Below are positions 5,030 to 12,545 of a stretch of 12,975 bases of DNA, piece by piece. The DNA lies in contig JAZNTG010000048.1 of assembly GCA_045591645.1 (NCBI GenBank), positions 1 to 12,975 on the forward strand, in the 5' to 3' direction. A program made the translations under genes and the position numbers. Every line of letters begins with the position of its first letter. The stretch's first letter is position 1. Origin of the DNA: SFWF01 sp045591645 (lineage in GTDB: Bacteria > Bacillota > Clostridia > Oscillospirales > Acutalibacteraceae). The notes below the pieces were generated by a model. That model saw only the letters and a program-made list of their open reading frames with translations. It had not been told where the DNA came from and searched no databases.

Positions 5030-7201
5030 TTATTTTCTAAATCCCTGACGGCGGCGGGGTTTTCTTTCCCTTTCGTCATCTGCGCCGTCATCTTCTATGG
5101 TTGCGCCCTCGATCTCAACAAGAGCATCGCGGCGAGAAAGATTAATTCTGCCCTGATCGTCAATCTCGGTAACCTTAACGATAACCTCGTCACCAACATT
5201 TACAACGTCCTCAACCTTTTCGGTACGACGAACGTCGAGCTTGGAGATATGAACGAGTCCCTCTTTGCCGGGGGCTATCTCTACGAATGCACCGAAGGTC
5301 ATAAGACGGGTAACGCGACCACGGTAGATAGCTCCAACCTCGGGGTCGTTAGCTATGGTCTCAACGATCATAAGAGCGCGCTTAGCGTTATCGGCATTAA
5401 CAGCGGTGATGAATACCTTACCGTCATCGTCGATGTCGATCTTACACTCGCAGTCAGCCTGAATCTTCTGAATAACCTTTCCGCCCGAACCGATAACCTC
5501 GCGGATCTTCTCGGGGTCGATCTTGGTCTGGATCATCTTGGGAGCAAACTCAGAAACCTCACTTCTCGGCTCTGCGATAGCCTTAAGCATAACCTCATCA
5601 AGGATGTAGTTGCGAGCGGTGTGGGTCTTAGCGAGTGCTTCCTTAATGATTTCGGGGGTAAGTCCGTGAACCTTAAGGTCCATCTGTATAGCGGTGATAC
5701 CCTCTTTGGTACCTGCTACCTTGAAGTCCATATCGCCGTGGAAGTCCTCAAGACCCTGAATGTCAACCATTGTCATCCAGCGGTCACCCTCTGTGATAAG
5801 ACCGCAGGAGATACCTGCAACAGGAGCTTTAATCGGAACGCCTGCATCCATAAGAGCAAGGGTAGAGCCGCAGATAGAGCCCTGAGAGGTAGAGCCGTTT
5901 GAAGAGAGTATCTCAGAAACGAGGCGGATGGTATAGGGGAACTCCTCAACGCTCGGGATTACGGGGAGTAAAGCGCGCTCTGCGAGTGCACCGTGGCCGA
6001 TCTCGCGGCGTCCGGGACCACGGGAAGGCTTAGTCTCGCCAACCCAGTAGGAAGCCATATTGTAGTGGTGGATATATCTCTTTTCGGTCTCGTTGTCGAT
6101 ACCGTCAAGAAGCTGACTGTCACGGATAGAGCCGAGAGTTGCGATGGTGAGTACCTGTGTCTGTCCGCGTGCGAAAAGGCCCGAACCGTGAACTCTTGGG
6201 AGAAGTCCTACTTCACTGTGGAGAGGACGGATGTCATTGATGCCTCTGCCGTCAACACGCTTGCCCTCATCTAAAAGCCAGCGACGAACAACAAACTTCT
6301 GAAGCTTGTACAGACAGTCGTCGATCTTCATCTCCTGCTCAGGATATATCTCATCGAACTTCTCATGTACCTTGTCGTAAACGGGAAGCATTCTCTCATC
6401 TCTTACGTTCTTATCGTCGGTGTCAAGAGCAAACTTAACATCGTCGATAGCGAACTCCTTGATAGCCTCGAACATCTCAGTATCAGGGTTTGAGGACTCA
6501 AAGGTGAACTTTTCTTTACCGATCTCAGCTACGATAGAATTGATGAAGGAAACTATCTTCTGGTTTTCCTCATGACCCTTCATAATAGCGTCGAACATTG
6601 TGTCGTCAGGGATCTCCTTTGCGCCTGCCTCAATCATAGCAACGAGGTCAGCAGTAGAAGCAACGGTGAGCTGAAGCTCATTCTTCTCAGCTTGAGCTGC
6701 GGTGGGGTTAAGGACGATTTCGCCGTCAACATAACCTACAGAGATACCCGAAATGGGTCCTTCCCACGGAATATCCGAAATAGAAAGAGCGATAGATGCA
6801 CCGATCATAGCGGTGATCTCAGGTGAGCAGTCGGGATCTACCGACATAACGGTGCAGACGAGCGATACGTCGTTTCTCATATCCTTCGGGAAGAGAGGAC
6901 GAACGGGTCTGTCGATAACGCGGGATGCGAGGATTGCCTTGTCGGTCGGCTTGCCCTCACGGCGAGTGAAGGAGCCGGGGATGCGGCCTACGGAATAAAG
7001 CTTTTCCTCAAAGTCAACTGACAGGGGCAGAAAATCAATTCCGTCGCGAGGCTTTGCAGACGCGGTAGCCGCGCAGAAAACCGAGGTCTCACCATAACGG
7101 ATAAGGCAGGAACCATTTGCTAAAAGACCCATCTTGCCTGTTTCGACCTTTAAGGGTCTGCCCGCAAATTCAGTTTCAAAAACTCTGAAATTTTCGTACA
7201 T
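5030..7201 (-). CDS. pnp: Polyribonucleotide nucleotidyltransferase (PNPase)
   Basis: A 3'-5' phosphorolytic exoribonuclease that acts as a trimer in RNA decay. The protein has 723 residues from the preferred start. Domains: RNase PH 1 (about 8-140), alpha-helical linker (about 235-310), RNase PH 2 (about 318-535), KH with I-G-S-G-G-K (570-575), S1 (about 620-692), then a basic tail ending R-Q-G-F-R-K. The active-site aspartates fall at 486 and 492 in E-D-F-H-G-D-M-D, the same numbers as in E. coli. The frame opens 5 codons earlier (7216), but that ATG overlaps the RBS GGAGGT (7214-7209), which lies 7 nt before the ATG at 7201. It follows rpsO in the same direction, the conserved rpsO-pnp arrangement. 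Confidence 0.97.
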   Translation of the reverse strand: MYENFRVFETEFAGRPLKVETGKMGLLANGSCLIRYGETSVFCAATASAKPRDGIDFLPLSVDFEEKLYSVGRIPGSFTRREGKPTDKAILASRVIDRPVRPLFPKDMRNDVSLVCTVMSVDPDCSPEITAMIGASIALSISDIPWEGPISGISVGYVDGEIVLNPTAAQAEKNELQLTVASTADLVAMIEAGAKEIPDDTMFDAIMKGHEENQKIVSFINSIVAEIGKEKFTFESSNPDTEMFEAIKEFAIDDVKFALDTDDKNVRDERMLPVYDKVHEKFDEIYPEQEMKIDDCLYKLQKFVVRRWLLDEGKRVDGRGINDIRPLHSEVGLLPRVHGSGLFARGQTQVLTIATLGSIRDSQLLDGIDNETEKRYIHHYNMASYWVGETKPSRGPGRREIGHGALAERALLPVIPSVEEFPYTIRLVSEILSSNGSTSQGSICGSTLALMDAGVPIKAPVAGISCGLITEGDRWMTMVDIQGLEDFHGDMDFKVAGTKEGITAIQMDLKVHGLTPEIIKEALAKTHTARNYILDEVMLKAIAEPRSEVSEFAPKMIQTKIDPEKIREVIGSGGKVIQKIQADCECKIDIDDDGKVFITAVNADNAKRALMIVETIANDPEVGAIYRGRVTRLMTFGAFVEIAPGKEGLVHISKLDVRRTEKVEDVVNVGDEVIVKVTEIDDQGRINLSRRDALVEIEGATIEDDGADDERERKPRRRQGFRK

Positions 7202-7238
7202 ATTTTTTACCTCCATTATTTTTTACAGAGGACAGAAA

Positions 7239-7284
7239 GCGTTAAATCCAACCTCAAGAAAGCCTTTGAGGCTCGATTTACCGC
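7239..7284 (-). promoter_or_regulatory. Long imperfect hairpin in the pnp leader
   Basis: On the minus strand the RNA can fold as GCG-g-TAAATC-gag-CCTCAA, an 8-nt loop, TTGAGG-ttg-GATTTA-a-CGC: 15 Watson-Crick pairs in three blocks interrupted by a 1x1 and a 3x3 internal loop. It lies between the rpsO terminator and the pnp RBS, ending 25 nt before the RBS. In E. coli, a leader stem cut by RNase III is where PNPase represses its own synthesis. A similar role here is inference from position and shape. Confidence 0.55.
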
Positions 7285-7312
7285 TTCACTTCTCCTCTGC
7301 TTTTTGATTTTT

Positions 7313-7351
7313 AAAAACACAGACAGACCGTATATAAATACACGGTCTGTC
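7313..7351 (-). terminator. Hairpin terminator or attenuator between rpsO and pnp
   Basis: A 10-bp perfect stem, GACAGACCGT (7322-7331) with ACGGTCTGTC (7342-7351), starting 12 nt after the rpsO stop. The T-run (TTTTT at 7317-7313 on the minus strand) begins 4 nt after the stem, so termination is probably partial and pnp may be reached by read-through. It resembles the rpsO terminator position of E. coli. Confidence 0.7.
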
Positions 7352-7363
7352 ATATTTCCATAA

Positions 7364-7627
7364 TTACTTACGGATGCCGAGACGCTTGATGATAGCACGG
7401 TAACGCTCGATATCTACCTTGGTAAGATAAGCGAGAAGGTTACGTCTGTGACCAACCATCTTAAGAAGTCCTCTTCTGGAATGATGGTCATTCTTGTGAA
7501 CCTTAAGGTGCTCGGTCAGCTCGTTGATACGGAAGGTCAAAAGAGCGATCTGCACCTCGGGAGAACCGGTGTCACCCTCGTGAAGAGCATACTCAGCAAT
7601 GATAGCTGTCTTCTGTTCGTTTGTCAT
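7364..7627 (-). CDS. rpsO: 30S ribosomal protein S15
   Basis: An 87-residue primary 16S rRNA-binding protein of the small-subunit central domain. Typical S15 signatures are visible: H-E-G-D-T-G-S-P-E-V-Q-I-A-L-L-T, L-T-E-H-L-K-V-H-K-N-D-H-H-S-R-R-G-L, and G-H-R-R-N-L-L-A-Y-L, ending L-G-I-R-K. The frame also opens at a GTG at 7636, but that codon is part of the RBS TGAGGTG (7640-7634), which lies correctly before the ATG at 7627, so the ATG is the start. It is first in the rpsO-pnp unit and has its own promoter and a ~100 nt leader. Confidence 0.96.
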   Translation of the reverse strand: MTNEQKTAIIAEYALHEGDTGSPEVQIALLTFRINELTEHLKVHKNDHHSRRGLLKMVGHRRNLLAYLTKVDIERYRAIIKRLGIRK

Positions 7628-7765
7628 TTGTTTCACCTCATTTTAATATTTTGTCCGCCGATAAACAAAGCAAAAGGTCAGGTGATTCCGCATTAAAGCG
7701 GCAGTCGCCCAAAGCCTTGTAAACGGTAGCCGAATCATTATAACACAAGCACGAGAAAAAGTAAA
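7628..7765 (-). promoter_or_regulatory. rpsO promoter and leader (possible S15 autoregulation)
   Basis: Read on the minus strand, TTTACT (7765-7760), a 17-nt spacer and TATAAT (7742-7737) form a good sigma-A promoter, with a start near 7730. The ~100 nt leader to the rpsO ATG contains a small CCGC-TTTAAT-GCGG hairpin (about 7690-7703) and G/C-rich segments. S15 commonly represses its own leader in bacteria. I can see a leader long enough for this but cannot identify a known S15-binding fold by eye. Confidence 0.6.
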
Positions 7766-7772
7766 GTGTTTT

Positions 7773-8603
7773 TTATACCGAAACAGTATTATCTTTTTCT
7801 TCATATTCCAATGTAACTTCGTGCTTCTTACTATTGGGTGCAAAGCTGCGGCGCCCGATATAATAATATGTGCCGTAAAACAAGGTAATATACACAATAA
7901 AAAGCGCTACCACACAAAGAGGATAAAGAAGAGCATTTCCCGAGACTGCGTTATAGAGTATATCATATGGTGTACCGTCTCCGCGCATCAGGAACATATA
8001 GTTATAATCAAGAATCACATTCGCAATATACGCCGCGATACAAAAACCGATTATTATTGAAAAAGTAACGCCTATATTTTTCCTCTTCATCGAAAGCATT
8101 CCGCTTATCATTATGTACAGAGCCGCAAAGCCCGAAATTGAGTGGGTAACGCCCGAAACGACATTGTCGAAACTGATAACGGGATAGCAAGCGTAATTCT
8201 GTCCTGCACAATAAGTGCCCATAAAAGCACCAAGCAGTCCAAAAATCGCAACAAAATCAAGCGCGGCTTCACGGAGTCGCCCCTTTGAGAAAGCGCTAAG
8301 CGGTATTGTTATAAGTTGGATGCTACACATAAAAAGCGGAAGTTCATAAAGCCAGCGCATCGGGTCTTTGCTTATTATGCACATCATAACGATTTTGAAA
8401 ATCTCTACCGCATCAATAAAAATTGCCGCAAATATAAGGACACGGTTTTTGATCTTCATATCCTTATAGCGATTTTTACGCCCAAATATTATTGCAAGCG
8501 CAATCATTACAACCATTAACGAGGTTACAAAGGTAAGGTGCTGCCAGGAAAAGTATCCCTCAGGCACCCTTTCGTAGCCACCAAAACCAAAAAACTCTTT
8601 CAC
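7773..8603 (-). CDS. Seven-TM membrane protein, YwaF/TIGR02206-like
   Basis: A 276-residue integral membrane protein. Hydrophobic segments lie near residues 23-40, 53-76, 85-104, 114-131, 155-171, 178-199 and 225-247, with a charged C-terminal tail (about 251-276). The features W-Q-H-L-T-F near the N-terminus, T-H-S-I-S-G (153-158) and the D-Y-N-Y-M-F-L segment (199-205) match the YwaF/TIGR02206 (TMEM164-like) family, whose function in bacteria is unknown. The start is a GTG, preceded by GGGGGA at 8614-8609, a weak RBS. The gene stands alone between a divergent gene and the rpsO promoter. No terminator is visible after it, so it may read into rpsO. Confidence 0.7.
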   Translation of the reverse strand: MKEFFGFGGYERVPEGYFSWQHLTFVTSLMVVMIALAIIFGRKNRYKDMKIKNRVLIFAAIFIDAVEIFKIVMMCIISKDPMRWLYELPLFMCSIQLITIPLSAFSKGRLREAALDFVAIFGLLGAFMGTYCAGQNYACYPVISFDNVVSGVTHSISGFAALYIMISGMLSMKRKNIGVTFSIIIGFCIAAYIANVILDYNYMFLMRGDGTPYDILYNAVSGNALLYPLCVVALFIVYITLFYGTYYYIGRRSFAPNSKKHEVTLEYEEKDNTVSV

Positions 8604-8792
8604 AAAAATCCCCCAATTTCAATATAAATAATGCGAATGGCGAGATATATCGACTGCTCAATATGTTAATTTGAACTATAAAAACCTCTTAATATAAATA
8701 TTAAATCTTATTGAAGACGATGTCAATATAAAAGATTTACCCTATATACAAAATTTTCTAATGGATTTTTTCATATTTTTATAAATTTTACA

Positions 8793-8821
8793 TTTACATT
8801 TAGATCATTTCTTGGTATACT
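8793..8821 (+). promoter_or_regulatory. Sigma-A promoter of the CofE-like gene
   Basis: TTTACA (8793-8798), 17 nt, TATACT (8816-8821). Start near 8828. The leader then holds a hairpin, GGTGGAA-GCT-TTCCGCC (8841-8857, one G-T pair), just before the RBS at 8861-8865; it has no T-run. The rest of the divergent spacer (8604-8792) is AT-rich, with no gene and no clear leftward promoter that I can see. Confidence 0.7.
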
Positions 8822-8873
8822 ATTTGGGTAAAATTTTTTTGGTGGAAGCTTTCCGCCTCAAGGAGTGTTAAAA

Positions 8874-10067
8874 ATGAGCCGTTTATATGGCACAGTTTCA
8901 CGCGGTGTTCGCGCACCTATCATCCGCCAGGGAGACGATCTTGCTAAAATCGTTACAGAGTCTGTTTTAGACGCTGCTGCTTCTGAAAATGTCGAGATCC
9001 GCGACCGTGACATTGTCGCAATGACCGAGGCTATCGTAGCGCGTGCACAGGGCAACTACGCGTCGGTTGACGATATCGCCGCCGATGTTAAAACAAAGTT
9101 TGGCACAGAAACCGTAGGTGTTATTTTCCCCATACTTTCCCGTAACCGTTTCGCTATTTGTCTTCGCGGTATCGCTAAGGGAGCAAAAAAAATTGTTTTA
9201 ATGCTCTCCTACCCCTCCGATGAGGTTGGAAATCATCTTATATCTCTTGACGCTATGGACGAAAAGGGTGTTGATCCTTACAAGGATGTTCTCTCCCTTG
9301 AAAAGTACCGTGAGCTTTTCGGTTATGAAAAGCACCGCTTTACAGGTGTTGATTATGTTGAATATTATGAAAGCCTTATCCGCGAGAGCGGCGCCGAGGC
9401 TGAGATAATCTTTGCAAACGACCCGAGAGCTATCCTCCCCTATACTAAAAATGTCCTTTATTGTGATATTCATACAAGAAAGCGTACCAGAAGACTGCTT
9501 GAAAAGGCAGGCGCTGAAAAGCTTTTCGGTATAGATGAGATAATGAGCGCTTCCATAAACGGCAGCGGATATAATGAGAGCTACGGTCTGCTCGGCTCTA
9601 ACAAGGCTACCGAGGACACTGTAAAGCTCTTCCCACGTGACTGTCAGCCGCTGGTAGAAGACATCCAGAAGAAGCTGTTTGAGGCTACAGGAAAAACGGT
9701 TGAGGTTATGGTCTACGGTGACGGAGCCTTCAAGGATCCCGTCGGAAAGATATGGCAGCTTGCTGACCCCGTTGTTTCCCCCGCATATACAAGCGGTCTT
9801 GAGGGTACTCCGAACGAGCTTAAGCTGAAATATCTTGCTGATAACGATTTTGCTGACCTTTCGGGCGAGGCACTCAAAGAAGCTATCAAGGAGCGCATCA
9901 CAGAAAAGGATGCCGACCTCTTTGGAAAGATGGCTTCAGAGGGCACAACCCCCCGTCAGCTTACCGACCTTATTGGTTCGCTCTGCGATCTGACAAGCGG
10001 CTCAGGCGACAAGGGCACCCCGATAGTATTTATTCAGGGTTATTTCGATAACTATACTAATGACTAA
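8874..10067 (+). CDS. CofE-like protein (F420-0:L-glutamate ligase family)
   Basis: A 397-residue protein whose N-terminal ~240 residues look like the F420-0 gamma-glutamyl ligase family (PF01996). It has a G-V-R-A-P-I-I-R-Q-G-D-D motif (11-22), D-I-V-A-M-T-E-A-I-V-A-R-A-Q-G (46-60), I-L-S-R-N-R-F (87-93) and Y-P-S-D-E-V-G-N (113-120). The C-terminal ~150 residues are an extension I do not recognise. CofE adds glutamates to coenzyme F420 precursors, but clostridia generally lack F420 and no other F420 gene is in the window, so the substrate is probably different. The frame opens at a GTG (8865) within the RBS AGGAG (8861-8865); the ATG at 8874 is 8 nt after it and is the likely start. It has its own promoter and terminator: a single-gene unit. 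Confidence 0.75.
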   Translation: MSRLYGTVSRGVRAPIIRQGDDLAKIVTESVLDAAASENVEIRDRDIVAMTEAIVARAQGNYASVDDIAADVKTKFGTETVGVIFPILSRNRFAICLRGIAKGAKKIVLMLSYPSDEVGNHLISLDAMDEKGVDPYKDVLSLEKYRELFGYEKHRFTGVDYVEYYESLIRESGAEAEIIFANDPRAILPYTKNVLYCDIHTRKRTRRLLEKAGAEKLFGIDEIMSASINGSGYNESYGLLGSNKATEDTVKLFPRDCQPLVEDIQKKLFEATGKTVEVMVYGDGAFKDPVGKIWQLADPVVSPAYTSGLEGTPNELKLKYLADNDFADLSGEALKEAIKERITEKDADLFGKMASEGTTPRQLTDLIGSLCDLTSGSGDKGTPIVFIQGYFDNYTND

Positions 10068-10068
10068 C

Positions 10069-10095
10069 AAAAAGCACCCATATGGGTGCTTTTTT
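10069..10095. terminator. Bidirectional terminator between convergent genes
   Basis: AAAAAGCACCC (10069-10079), ATAT loop, GGGTGCTTTTT (10084-10094). It serves the CofE-like gene on the plus strand and the GDPD gene on the minus strand, whose stop codon (10096-10094) lies in the arm. Confidence 0.9.
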
Positions 10096-10906
10096 ACGGT
10101 TCAAAATCTTCAAATATCACTGCGTAGCCTTCGGCTTCGGCGGTTTTTATATCCTCTTCGCTCTTTATAGTCCAGGCAAAGCCCTTCATATTCCAGAAGC
10201 TACGTGACAAAAGGTTGGAGATGAATTTTCTGTCGGCAAACTTAAACGCTACAAAGTCAGGCTGAGATGCTATGTTGAAGCTGAGCAGTGAGAGTATCAG
10301 ACGAAGCGGGAAAATAAGATTTTCACTATTTTTTAAAAAGTTCTGTGAAAGCTGACCGCGGAATACATCGGGTCGATTCTTTTTAAACCACAGCACGCAT
10401 CTCGGGTCAAAGGATTCAATACACCAGTCGCCCTTGTAGCCGTTCAGCTCATACCACAGAGCCGAGCAGAGCGGCTTTACATTCCCTGCGGCTTTCAGCT
10501 CTATAAGCAGAGGAACCTTGCCGTCTACCGTCTCTAACACCTCTTTAAAGGTGGGTATTTTTTGGTCAGTACCCTCAAGACGGTAGTTATCAAGGTCGGC
10601 ACTTGTCAGCTTTTCTATTCTGACATCCTCGCCCGCCGTCCTTTTAAGACTTGAGTCGTGAATGACTGCCAGTCTGCCGTCGTTCATAAGATGAACGTCA
10701 AGCTCTATACCGTAGCCCTTATCCACTGCCGCGCTAAAAGCGGCAAGGCTGTTTTCGGGGCGGTCGCCGCCGTGCAGACCGCGGTGGGCATAACGTGCTT
10801 TCATAAACTTATCGGCATCGGGGTTTTTCTCCCTACCCGCAATGCAGGCAACAAGAAAGACCGCAAGCAATAATATAAAACCTACTATCAAGGAAACAAT
10901 CAACAT
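10094..10906 (-). CDS. Membrane-anchored glycerophosphodiester phosphodiesterase family protein
   Basis: Members hydrolyse glycerophosphodiesters to glycerol-3-phosphate and an alcohol. The protein has 270 residues. Residues 3-23 are a hydrophobic segment, so the catalytic domain is probably outside the cytoplasm. The GDPD motifs are complete: H-R-G (41-43), R-P-E-N-S (49-53), E-L-D-V-H (68-72) and I-H-D (82-84), then L-L-I-E-L-K-A, E-S-F-D-P and W-T-I-K. The catalytic pair is His41/His83, with metal ligands Glu68 and Asp70. L-V-A-C (18-21) resembles a lipobox, but there is no basic N-region, so a plain transmembrane anchor is as likely. The ATG is 3 nt after the MFS stop and its RBS (GAGG) lies in the MFS 3' end, so translation is coupled. 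Substrate unknown. Confidence 0.9.
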   Translation of the reverse strand: MLIVSLIVGFILLLAVFLVACIAGREKNPDADKFMKARYAHRGLHGGDRPENSLAAFSAAVDKGYGIELDVHLMNDGRLAVIHDSSLKRTAGEDVRIEKLTSADLDNYRLEGTDQKIPTFKEVLETVDGKVPLLIELKAAGNVKPLCSALWYELNGYKGDWCIESFDPRCVLWFKKNRPDVFRGQLSQNFLKNSENLIFPLRLILSLLSFNIASQPDFVAFKFADRKFISNLLSRSFWNMKGFAWTIKSEEDIKTAEAEGYAVIFEDFEP

Positions 10907-10909
10907 AAT

Positions 10910-12241
10910 TTAATCCTCTACATCGAAGGCTTCAAGGCCTTTTTTTGTTTCTATCTTAGTATCGCCGTGCTTTACAAATGACATTGTTATAAAGGCAAGG
11001 AACACAAACACAGCTGAATACAGGAAAAGAACCTTGTAGCTGATATTTTCAAGCAGATAACCCGCAATTATAGGGGTAACTATCTGTGCTGACATTGAAA
11101 AGGTATAATAAAGTCCCGTAAACTTTCCAACATCACTTCCCTTACACATCTCGACCACCATAGGCAGACTGTTTACATTGATTGCCGCCCAGGCAAGTCC
11201 TACAAGGGCAAAGATGGCAAAGAGCAGATAGCTGAAGGAGTTAAAGAAAAGCGTATAGACAAAGCCTGCGGCAAAGCAGGAGCCGAGAAGTATTACACCG
11301 AACATAATGGTCTTCTTTCTGCCTAGCCTTGAGGCTACTGTGCCGACAGGGATATAGCTTATGATAGCGCCCGCGGTCGCAACAGTGAGGCACATAGAAG
11401 CGTCGCCGATATCCATATTCCAGACCTCTTTGGCATAGGTGGTAAACCAGGTAGTAATGCCGTTATAGCCGATAAACCATAGAGCTATGGAAACAAGCAG
11501 AAAGCCAAGGCTTCGTTTAACCGCTTTGGGCATTACCTCACCCTTATCCTCGGTGACCTCGGAGAGGTTTTCCTCGGGGTGTGCGGCTTCATACTCTGCC
11601 TGCTCGGCTACGAGCTTCGGCTCATTTACAAAGAACATTATTATAAACAGGGCAAAAAGCATAACACCGCCGACGATAATAAAGAGGGGCAGGTAATCTA
11701 TATGCCCGAGTCCCGCTGTCTTAGAAGAGGAATAAAGCACGCTTGTGACAATAAGATAAAGCACACCGCCAACAGCGCCCATAAGGTTTATAACAGCATT
11801 TCCCTTACTGCGAAGCGGCTTTGGTGTAACATCGGGCATAAGCGCTACGGCAGGGCTTCGATAGGTGCCCATAGAGATAAGCACAAGAGCCAGAAGCACG
11901 ATAAATACAAGTATTTTCCAGTCGGCAGGGGCGGCAAAATAGCTGTTATCAAGGATAGGAAGACCCATCATCAAGGCTACCGCGGCAAGAGTACCAAAAA
12001 GAATGAAGGGACGGCGTCTGCCGAGCCTTGAATTGCATTTATCCGACAATCCGCCGAACAAGGGCAGTAAGAAGAGGGCGAGCACATTGTCCGCCGCCAT
12101 AATATATCCCGATACCGATTCGGGGATGTTGAAGGTTTCAATAAGGATCTTCGGCACAAGTCCGTCATACATCTGCCAGAAGGCACATATTGACAGAAAT
12201 GCAAATCCGACTAAAACGGTGCGTTTGGTGTTAAGCTTCAT
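10910..12241 (-). CDS. MFS transporter, SLC45/sucrose-transporter type
   Basis: A 443-residue polytopic membrane protein with about 12 predicted segments and a charged central loop (about residues 220-255, glutamate-rich). The loop 2-3 motif G-G-L-S-D-K-x(5)-G-R-R-R-P-F (63-79) and its repeat in the second half, S-R-L-G-R-K-K, are diagnostic of the major facilitator superfamily. R-R-R-P-F-I-L-F-G, together with S-P-A-V-A-L-M-P-D and S-K-G-N-A-V-I-N, fits the SLC45/GPH-like sugar group; a sugar or glycoside substrate is an inference. The frame extends 33 codons upstream, but AGGAGAG lies just before the ATG at 12241 and the promoter at 12272-12300 lies inside the extension, so 12241 is the start. 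Co-transcribed with the GDPD gene. Confidence 0.88.
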   Translation of the reverse strand: MKLNTKRTVLVGFAFLSICAFWQMYDGLVPKILIETFNIPESVSGYIMAADNVLALFLLPLFGGLSDKCNSRLGRRRPFILFGTLAAVALMMGLPILDNSYFAAPADWKILVFIVLLALVLISMGTYRSPAVALMPDVTPKPLRSKGNAVINLMGAVGGVLYLIVTSVLYSSSKTAGLGHIDYLPLFIIVGGVMLFALFIIMFFVNEPKLVAEQAEYEAAHPEENLSEVTEDKGEVMPKAVKRSLGFLLVSIALWFIGYNGITTWFTTYAKEVWNMDIGDASMCLTVATAGAIISYIPVGTVASRLGRKKTIMFGVILLGSCFAAGFVYTLFFNSFSYLLFAIFALVGLAWAAINVNSLPMVVEMCKGSDVGKFTGLYYTFSMSAQIVTPIIAGYLLENISYKVLFLYSAVFVFLAFITMSFVKHGDTKIETKKGLEAFDVED

Positions 12242-12271
12242 AAACGCTCTCCTAACATAATTTATACTTTG

Positions 12272-12300
12272 ATTATACATTCTTTCCCATAATTTGTCTA
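12272..12300 (-). promoter_or_regulatory. Promoter of the MFS-GDPD operon
   Basis: On the minus strand: TAGACA (12300-12295), 17 nt, TATAAT (12277-12272). Start near 12265, ~24 nt before the MFS start codon. It excludes the longer MFS reading frame. Confidence 0.7.
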
Positions 12301-12338
12301 CAAATAAAATTATTGTACCATATCGGGTTATAATATAC

Positions 12339-12380
12339 AAAAAAAACGAAGAGAACCAACCCTTTGGGTCGATTCTCTTC
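12339..12380 (-). terminator. Strong terminator after the tRNA-like element
   Basis: A 15-bp stem (12380-12366 with 12362-12348), AAA loop, then a G and eight T on the minus strand. Two of the pairs are G-U on the minus strand and would be A-C mismatches on the plus strand, so it is built for leftward transcription from the element and the tRNA-Val gene. Confidence 0.88.
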
Positions 12381-12381
12381 T

Positions 12382-12488
12382 ATTTGGTGGACGCTAAGGG
12401 ACTCGACTCGCGCACTGCGGTGCTTGGTCGTTCGCGGCTCTGACAGTCCACCGGACTGTCATTCACTACCGCTCCTACTTCGAGCCCC
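12382..12488 (-). ncRNA. Structured tRNA-3'-end element with CCA tail
   Basis: A ~107-nt unit on the minus strand ending with an exact copy of the tRNA-Val 3' end. It can form four helices. The outer stem is 9 bp, GGGGCTCGA (12488-12480) with TCGAGTCCC (12406-12398); its one G-U pair works only on the minus strand. Within it are GCGG/CCGC (12472-12469 with 12437-12434), a perfect 9-bp hairpin TGACAGTCC-GGT-GGACTGTCA (12461-12441), and GCAC-CGCA-GTGC (12423-12412). After the outer stem come TTAGCGTCC and ACCA. There is no D-arm or anticodon arm, so it is not a tRNA. It lies between two leftward terminators. It may be a processed small RNA or the body of a minimal mobile element; no protein is encoded. 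Confidence 0.6.
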
Positions 12489-12500
12489 TTTATATCTGCA

Positions 12501-12541
12501 AAAATAAAAAAGAGCCGCAGCCTTACGGTACGGCACTTTTT
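12501..12541 (-). terminator. Terminator of tRNA-Val
   Basis: On the minus strand: AAAAAG-T-GCCGTACC, GTAA loop, GGCTGCGGC-T-CTTTTTT, then ATTTTT. The stem has a T-T mismatch and one bulged C. It starts 5 nt after the CCA end of tRNA-Val and belongs to the duplicated 161-bp unit. Confidence 0.75.
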
Positions 12542-12545
12542 CATT

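Noticed and set aside
5249..5902. 217-codon frame antisense to pnp
   Set aside because: A codon-bias shadow of PNPase; no RBS, no promoter, and low-complexity content mirroring the S1/KH region.
7216..7398. 60-codon frame between rpsO and pnp on the minus strand
   Set aside because: No RBS, overlaps the rpsO 3' end and both intergenic hairpins; the region is better explained as terminator plus leader.
12382..12488. A second, degenerate tRNA-Val gene
   Set aside because: Only the last 25 bp match tRNA-Val; upstream there is no D-arm, anticodon arm or 5' acceptor strand, and the region folds into a different set of helices.
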